Shown: positions 40,875 to 49,504 of the stretch, in pieces
Layout: every line of letters begins with the position of its first letter
Position numbering within the stretch: position 1 is the stretch's first letter
NCBI GenBank assembly: GCA_050255815.1
Contig: JBLMVJ010000020.1
Coordinates: 1 to 53,579, forward strand
Source: JAGORM01 sp050255815
GTDB lineage: Bacteria; Patescibacteriota; Microgenomatia; Levybacterales; GWA1-39-11
Direction: 5' to 3'
Length of the DNA: 53,579 bases
Notes under the pieces: generated by a model
Told to the model about the DNA's origin: nothing
What the model saw: the letters and a program-made list of their open reading frames with translations, nothing else
Databases searched by the model: none
Made by a program: the position numbers and the translations under genes

Positions 40875-43514
40875 CTAGTGAACATGGTGTAAAAAAAGTT
40901 TTGTCCTATTATTAATTATCTTTTGAACGTCAAACATAATAACAATGGTTAAGGCTGCACCTATTGCGATTAACCAACTTTCATGACCAAGAGCTGTTGT
41001 TTCAAAAACTTCTCTAAGAGGTGTATAAATAATACTTAGTGTTGCTAGAATTGAAAGTAATGATGCCCAAAAGAGATATTTATTTACCAGTAAACCTCTA
41101 TTTAATACGCAATATCTGAATGATCTAAAGTTATAAGCATTTGCAATCTGTACAAATATCATACTAACTAAAATAGTTGTTCTTGCAACCTCTGGTGGAA
41201 ACCTTAAAATATTAAAAGAAAGGTATGAAACGCAAAATGCAATTATTCCCATCGTTACTCCGTTTAAAATGAGAAGATTGAAGAATTCTCCAGTTAAAAT
41301 TTGTGCATTTTTCCGGGGCCTTTCCTGCATGATATCTTTTGATGTTTTATTAAATCCTAGTGTTATTGCTGGCATATCATCAGTCACAATATTCATAAAA
41401 AGGATTTGCAGTGCAGTAAGAATTGGCGTGTACCATCCCAAATATGGCGCGACTATCATACCAGTAAATAAGATATAAATATCAGAAAAATTACAGGCAA
41501 GCTGATATGTCACAAATTTACGGATATTATTGAAAATTGTTCGTCCTTCCTTAATTGCAATAACAATTGTTGCGAAATTATCGTCTTTTAGCGTAATGTC
41601 TGCTACCGAACGAGAGACGTCAGTCCCGTTTATACCCATTGCAACTCCAATATGCGCCTCCTTTAAAGCCGGCGCGTCGTTAACACCATCGCCAGTCATT
41701 GTCACAATTTCATTGTTGGCCTTTAACGCCTTCACGATACGAAGTTTATCTTCGGGTTGCACCCTCGCAAAAATCGCTATTTTGCCAACATTATTTATAA
41801 GTTCTTCATCGGACAAATCTTTTAGTTCTAGTCCTGTTAGGATATCACCTGTGATACCTATCTCATTGGCTATTGCTTGGGCTGTCGCTTTGTCGTCGCC
41901 CGTTATCATTTTTACTTTAATACCGCTTTGTTTACAAAGAGCAATAGCTTCGGCTACTTCTTCACGTGGCGGGTCTTCCATACCTACTATCCCCAGAAAT
42001 ATAAAAGAATCTTCTTTGTACGCAGCTTCCCCATTTAATTTGTATGCAAGTGCGATAGTACGAAAACCCTGAGAAGTGAGTTTTTTGTTAGCGTTTAGAA
42101 TGTCTTCTCGGTCACTTTCAGACAGGCGGTTTATTTCATTCCCTTCTTGCACTGAGATACATTGTTTAAGCAATATATCGGGTGCGCCTTTTGCATAAAC
42201 TATTTTTGCTGATGGAGCATCATAAAGGACTGACATCATTTTTCGCTTTGAATCAAAGGGCATCTCTTCCTCCCTCCTATTGGGGAAATTCTCACGAAAT
42301 AAATTAAATTTTGCCCCTAAGATAAGGAGAGCTCCTTCTGTTGCCGACCCTATCACCTTATAAAAATCGTCACTCCCAGACCGTTCAATATTTGAGTCGT
42401 TACAAATGACGGCACACTGCAATAATTTTTGGACAGACTCATTATTTGGAAGAGATATTTGCTTGCCGTTGTGGAAAATGGATCCTTTGGCTTCAAAACC
42501 CACGCCTCCAATATCAAAAATCGTTCCGTTCGTGAGAATCTTGCGAACCGTCATTTCGCCTTTTGTTAGCGTCCCAGTTTTATCCGAACAAATTACCGAT
42601 GTTTCCCCTAATGTTTCAATAATGGACATACGATTAACAATCGCATTTTGTTTGGCCATTCGGTTGACCCCGTAGGCAAGAGTAGCAGTTAATACAACCG
42701 GAAAACCTTCCGGAAAAGAAGAAACTGCGAGTGCGATTACAACAATAAGAATACTTATGCTTAACTCAAACGTCACAGTTTCAGCCCGGTAGAACAACAC
42801 AATACCCGTAATTATTGCCGCAGCAATCCCAATGCCCACCATATATTTAGAAACTGTGTTCACTTTTTCTTGGAGCGGAAGCTTTTTTTCTGCAGAAGAT
42901 ATCATGCTTGCAATATGTCCAAATTTGGTTTTCATGCCAGTTTGTATTACCTGAGCTACACACCTACCGCTTACGACGAAAGATCCCATATAAAGAACGT
43001 TCTCATTTGAGTATGACGTATGTGAGAACGTTTCGGTTTTTACAATATCTTCAGGTTCACCCGTAAGGATAGACTCATTGGTCTTAAGATTACTTGCCTC
43101 AAGAACAATACAGTCTGCCGGAATTTTTTCACCCGTTCTTAGAACTATATAGTCCCCCGGAACCAATTCTTTTGATGGAGTCTCATTTTCTTCCCCATCG
43201 CGAATAACTCGCGTAACAGGCATAATCATGTTGCGTAAAGAGCTCAATGCCTTTTCTGCTTTAAATTCCTGAATAAAGCCAGTCGTAATGACAATTGTGA
43301 CAACGACAAGAATAACGTATCCAGTAATTGCTTCGCCCAAAAAGAATGAAAGAATAGCAGTAATACCAAGAAGATAGATTACAAAATTCTTTTTAGCTTG
43401 TCTTATGAGAATTTGCAATGCCGATGTTTTATTCTTTTCTTGAATTTCATTAAAACCGAATTCTTTGAGTTTTTGTTGCGCTTCTTGTTGTGTTAGTCCC
43501 TTGAATTTTTTCAT
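40875..43514 (-). CDS. Calcium-type P-type ATPase (P2)
   Basis: An 879-residue cation pump. Visible: N-terminal domain GLTQQEAQQKLKEFGFNE, TGEP (151-154, replacing TGES), the helix-4 motif PEGFP (268-272, PEGLP in SERCA-like pumps), phosphorylation site SDKTGTLTKGEM with D311, MTGDGVNDAPALKEAHIGVAMG, and six C-terminal helices. The family exports Ca2+ or exchanges Na+/K+; PEGFP and the NIVTDDMPAITLGF segment favour Ca2+. TGC-TATAGT at 43546-43554 is its probable promoter, within an inverted repeat. Confidence 0.9.
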   Translation of the reverse strand: MKKFKGLTQQEAQQKLKEFGFNEIQEKNKTSALQILIRQAKKNFVIYLLGITAILSFFLGEAITGYVILVVVTIVITTGFIQEFKAEKALSSLRNMIMPVTRVIRDGEENETPSKELVPGDYIVLRTGEKIPADCIVLEASNLKTNESILTGEPEDIVKTETFSHTSYSNENVLYMGSFVVSGRCVAQVIQTGMKTKFGHIASMISSAEKKLPLQEKVNTVSKYMVGIGIAAAIITGIVLFYRAETVTFELSISILIVVIALAVSSFPEGFPVVLTATLAYGVNRMAKQNAIVNRMSIIETLGETSVICSDKTGTLTKGEMTVRKILTNGTIFDIGGVGFEAKGSIFHNGKQISLPNNESVQKLLQCAVICNDSNIERSGSDDFYKVIGSATEGALLILGAKFNLFRENFPNRREEEMPFDSKRKMMSVLYDAPSAKIVYAKGAPDILLKQCISVQEGNEINRLSESDREDILNANKKLTSQGFRTIALAYKLNGEAAYKEDSFIFLGIVGMEDPPREEVAEAIALCKQSGIKVKMITGDDKATAQAIANEIGITGDILTGLELKDLSDEELINNVGKIAIFARVQPEDKLRIVKALKANNEIVTMTGDGVNDAPALKEAHIGVAMGINGTDVSRSVADITLKDDNFATIVIAIKEGRTIFNNIRKFVTYQLACNFSDIYILFTGMIVAPYLGWYTPILTALQILFMNIVTDDMPAITLGFNKTSKDIMQERPRKNAQILTGEFFNLLILNGVTMGIIAFCVSYLSFNILRFPPEVARTTILVSMIFVQIANAYNFRSFRYCVLNRGLLVNKYLFWASLLSILATLSIIYTPLREVFETTALGHESWLIAIGAALTIVIMFDVQKIINNRTKLFLHHVH

Positions 43515-43536
43515 ACGTTCGAAATATAAAAAAGTA

Positions 43537-43554
43537 TGCTATTTAACTATAGCA
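43537..43554 (-). promoter_or_regulatory. Inverted repeat over the P-ATPase -10 box
   Basis: TGCTAT-N6-ATAGCA; on the minus strand it contains the extended -10 TGC-TATAGT about 30 bases before the ATG at 43514. A regulator bound here would block the promoter; the regulator is unknown. Confidence 0.4.
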
Positions 43555-43669
43555 AATGCTTCTAAAGTGTGTAAATTAGTTTTGAACTTGGGGATAAAAG
43601 AGATGCGATTTTGAGCTTAGAAGTATATAAGAGTAGTGCATGCAATTCTGTAGCTTTAGCGAAAGATTG

Positions 43670-43740
43670 CTGCTGTGCAGGGATTCGAACCCCAATAAAC
43701 GGATCCAGATTCCGTTGTCCTACCATTAGACGACACAGCA
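43670..43740 (-). tRNA. tRNA-Gln (CTG anticodon)
   Basis: A complete cloverleaf on the minus strand: acceptor TGCTGTG/CACAGCA, D arm GTCT-AATGGTA-GGAC, anticodon stem ACGGA/TCCGT with loop ATCTGGA (anticodon CTG), a 4-base variable region, T arm TGGGG-TTCGAAT-CCCTG, discriminator G. CCA is not encoded, so the Cca enzyme must add it. With no GlnRS in view, charging probably goes through GluRS and GatCAB. Confidence 0.93.
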
Positions 43741-43836
43741 TTGACTCGAACTATTGGAGAAGCACGAGGTCTACATATTTTACTAAATTGGAGCTGGAAT
43801 ATCCATGCATGAGGGGAAGAGAGGTTGAAAGAATCC

Positions 43837-43862
43837 AAAAGGCGGGAGAGAGCCCGCCTTTT
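43837..43862. terminator. Perfect bidirectional hairpin
   Basis: AAAAGGCGGG-AGAGAG-CCCGCCTTTT, a 10-bp perfect stem with A and T runs on both sides. It separates the tRNA gene from the operon ending at 44022 and can terminate in both directions. Confidence 0.8.
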
Positions 43863-43869
43863 GATGGTC

Positions 43870-43906
43870 AAACGGTTATACGGCGCTTCAAGAACACCGT
43901 TTTTTT
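43870..43906 (+). terminator. Weak hairpin with T7 tail
   Basis: AAACGGT pairs with ACCGTTT around a 19-base loop and is followed by a run of seven T. No plus-strand gene is upstream, so its use is unclear. Confidence 0.35.
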
Positions 43907-43940
43907 CAAAGAAAACAAACGGACGAATTGAAGCAGAGTG

Positions 43941-43987
43941 AGCATCTTTCCTTAGGGGCGAAGCCCCGGTATGCCGGGGAAGATGCT
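43941..43987. other. Compact structured element with two alternative hairpins
   Basis: Outer stem AGCATCTT/AAGATGCT (8 bp) encloses either GGGGC-GAA-GCCCC or CCCCGG-TATG-CCGGGG; the two share the central CCCC, so they exclude each other. It lies 35 bases after the stop of the operon ending at 44022 and lacks a T run. Confidence 0.55.
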
Positions 43988-44021
43988 ACTTTAATATTAG
44001 AACGAATAACTCAGAAGATTG

Positions 44022-45527
44022 TTACGTCTTAGGGATATTGAGTTTGAATTTTTGTATTACCCCTTTATTTACTTCACTATTTTTTACCAGTATGGTCACG
44101 TTACCGTCTGCATAAACCGGAATCCATTCGGAGCCCAGAAGCAATGGAAGCAGGAATGGGCGGATTCTGGTAGGGTCATCTGTTGCTACATTAAACACTA
44201 CCGCATTTATGTGGTACTTTTCAGCCTGTTTTTTGAAAAAGCCGGGGTCAGCCATCATACGGTAGTATTCATCAAAAAATGGTCCGGGATACGCTTCCGG
44301 ACGGGCGTCTATGAATACCTGCTGCCGTGGATACAGCCGGTAAATCAAGTAGTTGCCTACAATGTAGTTATTAAATATATTTCCTTTGATATGGTTATTC
44401 ACTATGAAGTCGGCTGCTTTTTCAGCTGAAGGGACAAACTGGAAATGCAATAGGTCATAATCAAATAAGCCTTTTATATGGAACCCTACTATAAAAACTA
44501 CAATAGCTACACTCATCCCTTTTAATATGGTCAAGTTCGATTTCTCCATTTTTTTCTTCAGGGTTTCCTCAAGCTTTGTAAATGATTCTACTAAGTAAAC
44601 GAGACCAAGTACGCCAAACAGGGGGATACACCTGGTATAGCGCAATCCAAGGAAAGCTCCCACAAGCGCATTCCCCAGGTTTCCCTTTTTCCATAGTTTT
44701 GTAGAAAAACCAATTAAAAATAATAACATGAGGAACTCAAACGTCATCACTTGTAGTACCAGGGTGTATGCTATGTTTTGGTTAGTGCTGGTTGATTCAA
44801 ATATTTTGAGTGGTGAGGTATTTTCCTCTACATTAAAGTTGTAATTACTGGAAAACGTAAATGGAAGCAGAGCGCCTTTTACAAAACTAGGATTAATAAA
44901 GATGGAGACTAATAAGAAACCTCCGATTATTAGCAAGTTTTTCTTGATTTTTTTGCTGCGTAAATATTCCTCGGCCAAAAAGAATAGGTATATACCTAAC
45001 CCAAGGATAAAGTAAATGTGGGAATTTACCCAAAGCAATTCAATAGCCGGTAGACCGAAAAGCCAATATAGTTTCCCCGACTCTTTATATTTCTCCACAA
45101 GGAAAATAAATACACTAATAAATAAGTAGGAGAAAAGTTCCGGTAGGACATAGAAGCGGAGTGAAAAAATAGTGATAGACAGTAATGAAAAGATGATTGC
45201 CCAGAAAATTGATCCTTTTTTTATGGCTACCAGGTAAAGGATAGAAAAAGTGAGAAGTACCATGATGACCTTAAATACGAGTAGCGCCTGAAGTCCCAGT
45301 AATGAAACCAGATAAAATATTACCTCTGCAAACCATTCATGATTCACTATGGGAAAGTTAGGGTGCGTGTAGGAGAAAAGATTTGTTTGGGGGACACAGA
45401 GACATTTTAAGACCACTTCCCCCATTTTCAAATGCCGGCCCAGATCCCCCAGCATAGAAATATCCTTGGTAAAAAGTAACAGGAGTAAATAGGAAAACGG
45501 GATGAGTGCAAAGAGGAATTTCCTCAT
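44022..45527 (-). CDS. GT-C-like polytopic membrane protein
   Basis: A 501-residue protein with about 11 transmembrane helices, then a C-terminal soluble part (about 375-501). Conserved-looking motifs include LGDLGRHLKMGE after the first helix (an acidic position as in GT-C glycosyltransferases), FPIVNHEWFAEV, and FIDARPEAYPGPFFDEYYRM in the soluble part. The probable job is sugar transfer from a lipid carrier; no substrate can be named. It starts 8 bases after the cytochrome b gene and is likely the last gene of that operon. Confidence 0.65.
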   Translation of the reverse strand: MRKFLFALIPFSYLLLLLFTKDISMLGDLGRHLKMGEVVLKCLCVPQTNLFSYTHPNFPIVNHEWFAEVIFYLVSLLGLQALLVFKVIMVLLTFSILYLVAIKKGSIFWAIIFSLLSITIFSLRFYVLPELFSYLFISVFIFLVEKYKESGKLYWLFGLPAIELLWVNSHIYFILGLGIYLFFLAEEYLRSKKIKKNLLIIGGFLLVSIFINPSFVKGALLPFTFSSNYNFNVEENTSPLKIFESTSTNQNIAYTLVLQVMTFEFLMLLFLIGFSTKLWKKGNLGNALVGAFLGLRYTRCIPLFGVLGLVYLVESFTKLEETLKKKMEKSNLTILKGMSVAIVVFIVGFHIKGLFDYDLLHFQFVPSAEKAADFIVNNHIKGNIFNNYIVGNYLIYRLYPRQQVFIDARPEAYPGPFFDEYYRMMADPGFFKKQAEKYHINAVVFNVATDDPTRIRPFLLPLLLGSEWIPVYADGNVTILVKNSEVNKGVIQKFKLNIPKT

Positions 45528-45535
45528 GCTTTATT

Positions 45536-46945
45536 TTAACTTACTGCCTTACGGTCTTTCCAGAGGAGTCTGTCAACATGAAAGAGTTCCGGAAGCCTGT
45601 TCAGGAATGGGATATATGGAAATGCCATAAGTAATAGCACCAGGGACCCTAAGATAATGGCGCCATCCCGGTCCTGGTTATCATCATTTGCCAGTACCGA
45701 ATGGTCTAACAAGCCCAGAGGCGCCAACCACCATGCGCCCGGTGGAATAGTGACTTTCTCTTCCCGCAGCATACCATACTGGTCTGTTGTCATAGTGAGT
45801 TTGGTTGCCTGGTCTTCCAGCGCTCCGGTATCGGAAAGGAACCGTAGCGGATATGTTGTATTGTATCCCGTGTCTGATTCATTTCTAATAGCTGCTTCAT
45901 ACAGGCCATTTTTCCCCATTAAAACTAATGCGCTAATTACCGGAATGACCGGGTTTTTAGGGTTATCTTTTACCGTGATCACCCCTTCCTTTTCAAAATA
46001 GTCGGAAGCGTCTTTCAGCATTTTTTCCTGTTTCTCTTTTTGTGCATTATTAAATAGTGCTAAGGAATCAGTTCCGCCCTTCAGTTCTACGTACTGGGCA
46101 TACGGTTCTTCCACATATACTTTTTTAGTATCAAACTGGTAGGGGTCTATGTCATCGGAATAGGTAGCCGTATCTGAACTATGGTCTATTTCAGAAATTA
46201 AGGTTTTTGCCATAAGCCCGGGATCCTCATTTGCTATTTGTTTAATGGTAAGGGGTGAAATGATTGGAGAGGGGAAAATTATTGCAAGAATTATAATTAC
46301 TATCATGAGGACTGCGCCTCTCAAAAATAATACGGTATGGTTTGCTTTTACCATCCGGACCGGAACATCTTTCCTGTAAGGTTTTGCAATCCCCCTTAGC
46401 CTTATTAAACCATAATGCAGGAATAAAACACCCAAGAGGAGTAAGGGGATAATGACAATATGGATCCCATAAATCTGGGCATAATTCAGGTTATTGATAA
46501 ACAATCCCAAGCCGCTTCCGTTATATAAATCTGCTCCCTGTAGGCTTCTCCATTGGGAAGAAAAATCATCCCTTAGGACGTAACCAAATTCCGCCTCCGT
46601 CAGAACCAGGAAAAACATGATGGACCCCAGAACCCACAAAAATCTGCGTGGAGGTTTAAATCCGGAAGTAAGAAAAACTATAAAAAGATGCAGGATCATA
46701 AAAACTACAAAAGCTTGGAGGGACCAAAGATGGACAGAACGGGTGAAAATCCCCACCGGGGTTTTAAACCACCAGTCAGGGCCAAAAAATACCATTACAG
46801 ATCCTGTAATGATTAATAGCATGAAGCAGATCATTGAGAGGAACCCTAATGAGTAGAAGAACTTATTTGCATAGGAGGGCACGTTTTCCAGCATTACACT
46901 TTTCAACAGCTGTATGGTGCCAATTCCTTTTGGGGAATCTTCCAT
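45536..46945 (-). CDS. Diheme cytochrome b (b6/PetB-like)
   Basis: A 469-residue membrane protein. The N-terminal 190 residues are a four-helix cytochrome b core with the two heme-ligand pairs H72/H86 (spacing x13) and H162/H177 (spacing x14), exactly the b6-type spacing, plus NVPSYANKFFYSLG and the WSLQAFVVFMILHLF helix. A further helix (about 208-228), an extracytoplasmic region of about 190 residues of unknown type and a last helix (about 435-455) follow. No Rieske or cytochrome c gene is in the window. The gene follows a DUF420-like protein and a cupredoxin on the same strand. Confidence 0.85.
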   Translation of the reverse strand: MEDSPKGIGTIQLLKSVMLENVPSYANKFFYSLGFLSMICFMLLIITGSVMVFFGPDWWFKTPVGIFTRSVHLWSLQAFVVFMILHLFIVFLTSGFKPPRRFLWVLGSIMFFLVLTEAEFGYVLRDDFSSQWRSLQGADLYNGSGLGLFINNLNYAQIYGIHIVIIPLLLLGVLFLHYGLIRLRGIAKPYRKDVPVRMVKANHTVLFLRGAVLMIVIIILAIIFPSPIISPLTIKQIANEDPGLMAKTLISEIDHSSDTATYSDDIDPYQFDTKKVYVEEPYAQYVELKGGTDSLALFNNAQKEKQEKMLKDASDYFEKEGVITVKDNPKNPVIPVISALVLMGKNGLYEAAIRNESDTGYNTTYPLRFLSDTGALEDQATKLTMTTDQYGMLREEKVTIPPGAWWLAPLGLLDHSVLANDDNQDRDGAIILGSLVLLLMAFPYIPFLNRLPELFHVDRLLWKDRKAVS

Positions 46946-46984
46946 ATTTTAAGTGTGTCACACTTTTACTTCTTAGTCAAATGT

Positions 46985-47398
46985 TTACAGAAGATACTCT
47001 ATTACATAGAAAACTATGCCGGAAACAACGGAAAGTGTCCAGAAAAAAAGAAAAACAAATGTGATCATTTTATGTTTGAGAAAATAATTTGTTCCTTTTT
47101 TATAATTTTTCCAGGCAAGTATTAAAAAAACAATGAGTGCTATGAACATAACCAAAGATAGAATCCCGTGGAAAGCGCCAAAGAGCAGGTTAAAGTTTGC
47201 CTCATTTTTTCCCTCATGTGCCTTAGTCCTGGTAACCATATAGGTGATGTTAAACATTACCTCATAGATTAAAGCCGCAGCAGCGGGGATGGTTGGGAAT
47301 TTATTTTTCTTATAGCCGGAGTAAAAGGTATAGAAAATAACAGAGGAAACAACCAGTTCTGCTATGAGGGAAATAGTGCTGAAAAGAGGAGCATGCAT
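46985..47398 (-). CDS. Four-helix membrane protein, DUF420-like
   Basis: A 137-residue protein with four hydrophobic helices. His residues at helix ends (AHEGK in the second loop, FGAFHGILSLVMF, FLKHKMITFVFLFFWTLSVV) and the pattern of the last two helices recall DUF420/CtaM-type proteins that assist cytochrome oxidase maturation. The similarity is pattern-based only. It lies between the cupredoxin gene and the cytochrome b gene in the same direction, with gaps of 30 and 39 bases. Confidence 0.55.
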   Translation of the reverse strand: MHAPLFSTISLIAELVVSSVIFYTFYSGYKKNKFPTIPAAAALIYEVMFNITYMVTRTKAHEGKNEANFNLLFGAFHGILSLVMFIALIVFLILAWKNYKKGTNYFLKHKMITFVFLFFWTLSVVSGIVFYVIEYLL

Positions 47399-47428
47399 TC
47401 TTTATTAATAGTAGCCCTTTTTTTATAA

Positions 47429-47944
47429 CTACTCAACAATCAGTTGCCCTACTTGTCCCATGAGGCGGTGTTTACCAACAGAACAGTAGTATTCAAATGT
47501 TCCGGCTTTATCTGCAGTGAATTCTACGGTATTCGTTTCTCCGGCTTTCGTTAAAGGCATTTTTACCTGCAGTTCATCAATATTAAAATTATGCATCATA
47601 TCATGGCTGGTCATAACTATTTTTACTTTTGTTCCCTTTTTTACTTTAATTTGTGCAGGTTTGTAATAAAATGAACCGGCCTCCATTTGTACCGTTACTT
47701 CATTTGGTGTTTGATCAGTTTGTGCTCCTGCTACGGCATTTTTAGCCTCTGCCTTTGCTTCAGAAGAGCTTTCTGTCATTTCTTCACGCATGCTGTTTGC
47801 GCTTAATGATTTGTTTGTTGTCTTTAGTGATAAGGCCACTACACCAACCAGCGCAATGAAGGCAATAATGCCTACTGCCAAGAGTATTTTTCCGTTGCCT
47901 TTTTGTATCTGGGGTGTCTCTGGTGTTTCCTGATGGTCTTCCAT
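47429..47944 (-). CDS. Membrane-anchored cupredoxin (type 1 copper)
   Basis: A 171-residue protein: N-terminal transmembrane helix (about 19-40), an acidic/Ala linker (about 45-80), and a plastocyanin-like domain with the copper ligands H118 (HDMMHNF), C154, H159 and M162 (YYCSVGKHRLMG). It would carry single electrons outside the membrane. Its place at the head of the cytochrome b operon makes it the obvious electron acceptor or donor. The ATG at 47944 lies 24 bases downstream of a -10 box inside a CRP-type palindrome. Confidence 0.88.
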   Translation of the reverse strand: MEDHQETPETPQIQKGNGKILLAVGIIAFIALVGVVALSLKTTNKSLSANSMREEMTESSSEAKAEAKNAVAGAQTDQTPNEVTVQMEAGSFYYKPAQIKVKKGTKVKIVMTSHDMMHNFNIDELQVKMPLTKAGETNTVEFTADKAGTFEYYCSVGKHRLMGQVGQLIVE

Positions 47945-47961
47945 GCCATAAATAATAAATA

Positions 47962-47981
47962 ATTGTGATTATAATCACAAT
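47962..47981. promoter_or_regulatory. Perfect 20-bp palindrome of the CRP type over a -10 box
   Basis: ATTGTGATTATAATCACAAT is its own reverse complement. It fits the CRP consensus TGTGA-N6-TCACA at every fixed base and contains TATAAT on both strands. It is placed between the cupredoxin-cytochrome b operon and the divergent Rpf-like gene. A site over the -10 box suggests repression of the operon by a CRP/FNR-type protein. Confidence 0.65.
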
Positions 47982-48024
47982 AACTTACAAAAAAGTATCT
48001 TAGTTTCTTTTAGTAACTATTGGG

Positions 48025-48053
48025 TTGCAGTGTGTTGGGAAATAGTGTATCCT
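48025..48053 (+). promoter_or_regulatory. Promoter TTGCAG-17-TATCCT of the Rpf-like gene
   Basis: TTGCAG (48025-48030), 17-base spacer, TATCCT (48048-48053), 11 bases to the ATG at 48065. Confidence 0.5.
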
Positions 48054-48064
48054 TTTTGGGGTTC

Positions 48065-48583
48065 ATGGAAACTTTGAGACAAAAGGCTCTGAATCTTTTT
48101 TTTACTCTGGGGGAGCGTGTTGGCCTGATCTTAATAGTAGTAGCTTTCCTCTCATTTTTTATTTTAGATAGGACCAGCCAGGCATTTTCAAAAGATACGC
48201 CGCAGTTTATTCCGCAAAAAACAGAGTGGTATAACCATAATGTGGCTTTTGTAGCTGCATCAGCTAAGACAGAGGCTTCTTATAGTGTGGCCGTTGCTAC
48301 CGTAACCCCAACGCCAACTCCGCGTATAATAGTAGATCCCTCAGGGCAGGATGTGTGGCTGCGGTTGGCGGAATGTGAATCCCACCAGAACTGGCAGGAT
48401 AACACAGGGAACGGGTATTATGGTGGATTACAGTTTAGTCAGGGTGCATGGCAGTCGGTGGGTGGGTCAGGGTTGCCGTCTGAAGCATCCCGGGATGAAC
48501 AAATTATGCGCGGGAAAATGCTGCAGGCGGCACGCGGTTGGTCCCCATGGCGTAACTGCGCGGCAAAGATAGGTGCCTTATGA
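48065..48583 (+). CDS. Rpf-like transglycosylase (resuscitation-promoting factor type)
   Basis: A 172-residue exported protein: N-terminal membrane anchor (about 18-40), a linker with TPTPTP, and a C-terminal Rpf domain (about 95-170: DVWLRLAECESHQNW with the catalytic Glu, then GNGYYGGLQFSQGAWQSVGG and RGWSPWRNCAAKIG). Rpf domains cut peptidoglycan glycan strands. ATG 48065 is preferred since the longer frame begins inside the promoter. It overlaps the following nuclease gene by 4 bases (ATGA). Confidence 0.9.
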   Translation: METLRQKALNLFFTLGERVGLILIVVAFLSFFILDRTSQAFSKDTPQFIPQKTEWYNHNVAFVAASAKTEASYSVAVATVTPTPTPRIIVDPSGQDVWLRLAECESHQNWQDNTGNGYYGGLQFSQGAWQSVGGSGLPSEASRDEQIMRGKMLQAARGWSPWRNCAAKIGAL

Positions 48584-49452
48584 AATTTTTGAAGCCGGAT
48601 GTTACTTTTTGGATTATTTTAACTGTTATCCTCATTTCAGCCACATTTGTTCTTTCTCCTTTTGAGACACTGGAAACTCCAAGGGGCCCTATTCCTCAAA
48701 ATACTCCAAATTCTGTTGCTGCCTCTTCATCAGCGTCTGCCTCTACCGTTTCACCCGTACAAGTTGCGGTTAAGGCAATAATTGATGGGGACACTATGCT
48801 GGATTCCCGGAACATAAAGATTAGGCTTATTGGTGTTAATTCTCCGGAGCTAAACCAGCCATACTATAAGGAAGCAAAAGCAAAACTGGAAAAATTAATT
48901 TTGGGAAAAGTTGCGCAACTTGTAACAGATATAGAGAAGAAAGATACATACGGAAGGGAGCTTGCGTATATGTATAACGGCAATATGTTTGTGAATATTG
49001 AGATGGTAAAAAACGGAATGGCCATAGCAGATCCGATTTCCCCAAATACTGCCCACGTAAAAGAGTTTGAAAATGCCCAATTGGGAGCAAAGAAAAACTG
49101 CGCCGGTCTGTGGCAAGGGGAGTGCAGGAAGGATTTGTGTGTAAAGATCACCGGAATTCAGGCAGGACAAGGCAAAAATTTAAACATTGAGAGCATTTCA
49201 TTTTTAAATACGTGTTCCGGTCCGGTTAACCTTTCAGGATATCTTCTCAAAGATAGTTCCAGCAATTCCTATACTTTTCCCTCAACGGTTATCAATAAGT
49301 CTTTGACTCTTCATACTGGTTGCGCAAAAGATACCGGTTCTGATTTGTACTGGGGGTGTCCTCAGCGGTCTACACCCGTCTGGAATAACGCAGGTGATCG
49401 CGCATTTTTGTTTGACAGCTCCGGGCTTCTTGTTTCAGACTTTTCATATTAA
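48580..49452 (+). CDS. Secreted thermonuclease with lamin tail domain
   Basis: A 290-residue exported protein: anchor/signal (about 9-28), Ser-rich linker, staphylococcal nuclease domain (about 60-188: AIIDGDTM, IRLIGVNSPE with catalytic Arg and Glu, DTYGRELAYMY with the second Arg), and a C-terminal lamin tail domain (about 190-290: VKITGIQAGQGKNLNIESISFLN...GYLLKD). It would degrade external DNA or RNA. Coupling with the muralytic Rpf-like gene by an ATGA overlap suggests joint use at the cell surface. Confidence 0.9.
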   Translation: MKFLKPDVTFWIILTVILISATFVLSPFETLETPRGPIPQNTPNSVAASSSASASTVSPVQVAVKAIIDGDTMLDSRNIKIRLIGVNSPELNQPYYKEAKAKLEKLILGKVAQLVTDIEKKDTYGRELAYMYNGNMFVNIEMVKNGMAIADPISPNTAHVKEFENAQLGAKKNCAGLWQGECRKDLCVKITGIQAGQGKNLNIESISFLNTCSGPVNLSGYLLKDSSSNSYTFPSTVINKSLTLHTGCAKDTGSDLYWGCPQRSTPVWNNAGDRAFLFDSSGLLVSDFSY

Positions 49453-49465
49453 AGGTCTGCTGTGA

Positions 49466-49494
49466 TTGACAACACCGCCTCAAAACAGTATGCT
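49466..49494 (+). promoter_or_regulatory. SUF operon promoter (TTGACA-17-TATGCT)
   Basis: TTGACA (49466-49471), 17 bases, TATGCT (49489-49494); the DUF1858 ATG at 49505 follows after 10 bases, leaving a leader of about 4 nt. Confidence 0.7.
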
Positions 49495-49504
49495 AACAAG
49501 CATT

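Noticed and set aside
30084..43514. Two large P-type ATPases as evidence of a metal-resistance island
   Set aside because: One is MgtA-like and the other Ca-type, both housekeeping in many small genomes; no metal-responsive regulator or mobile gene is next to them.
43611..43931. Frames on either strand over the tRNA-Gln region
   Set aside because: They read through the tRNA and terminator hairpins and have no coding character.
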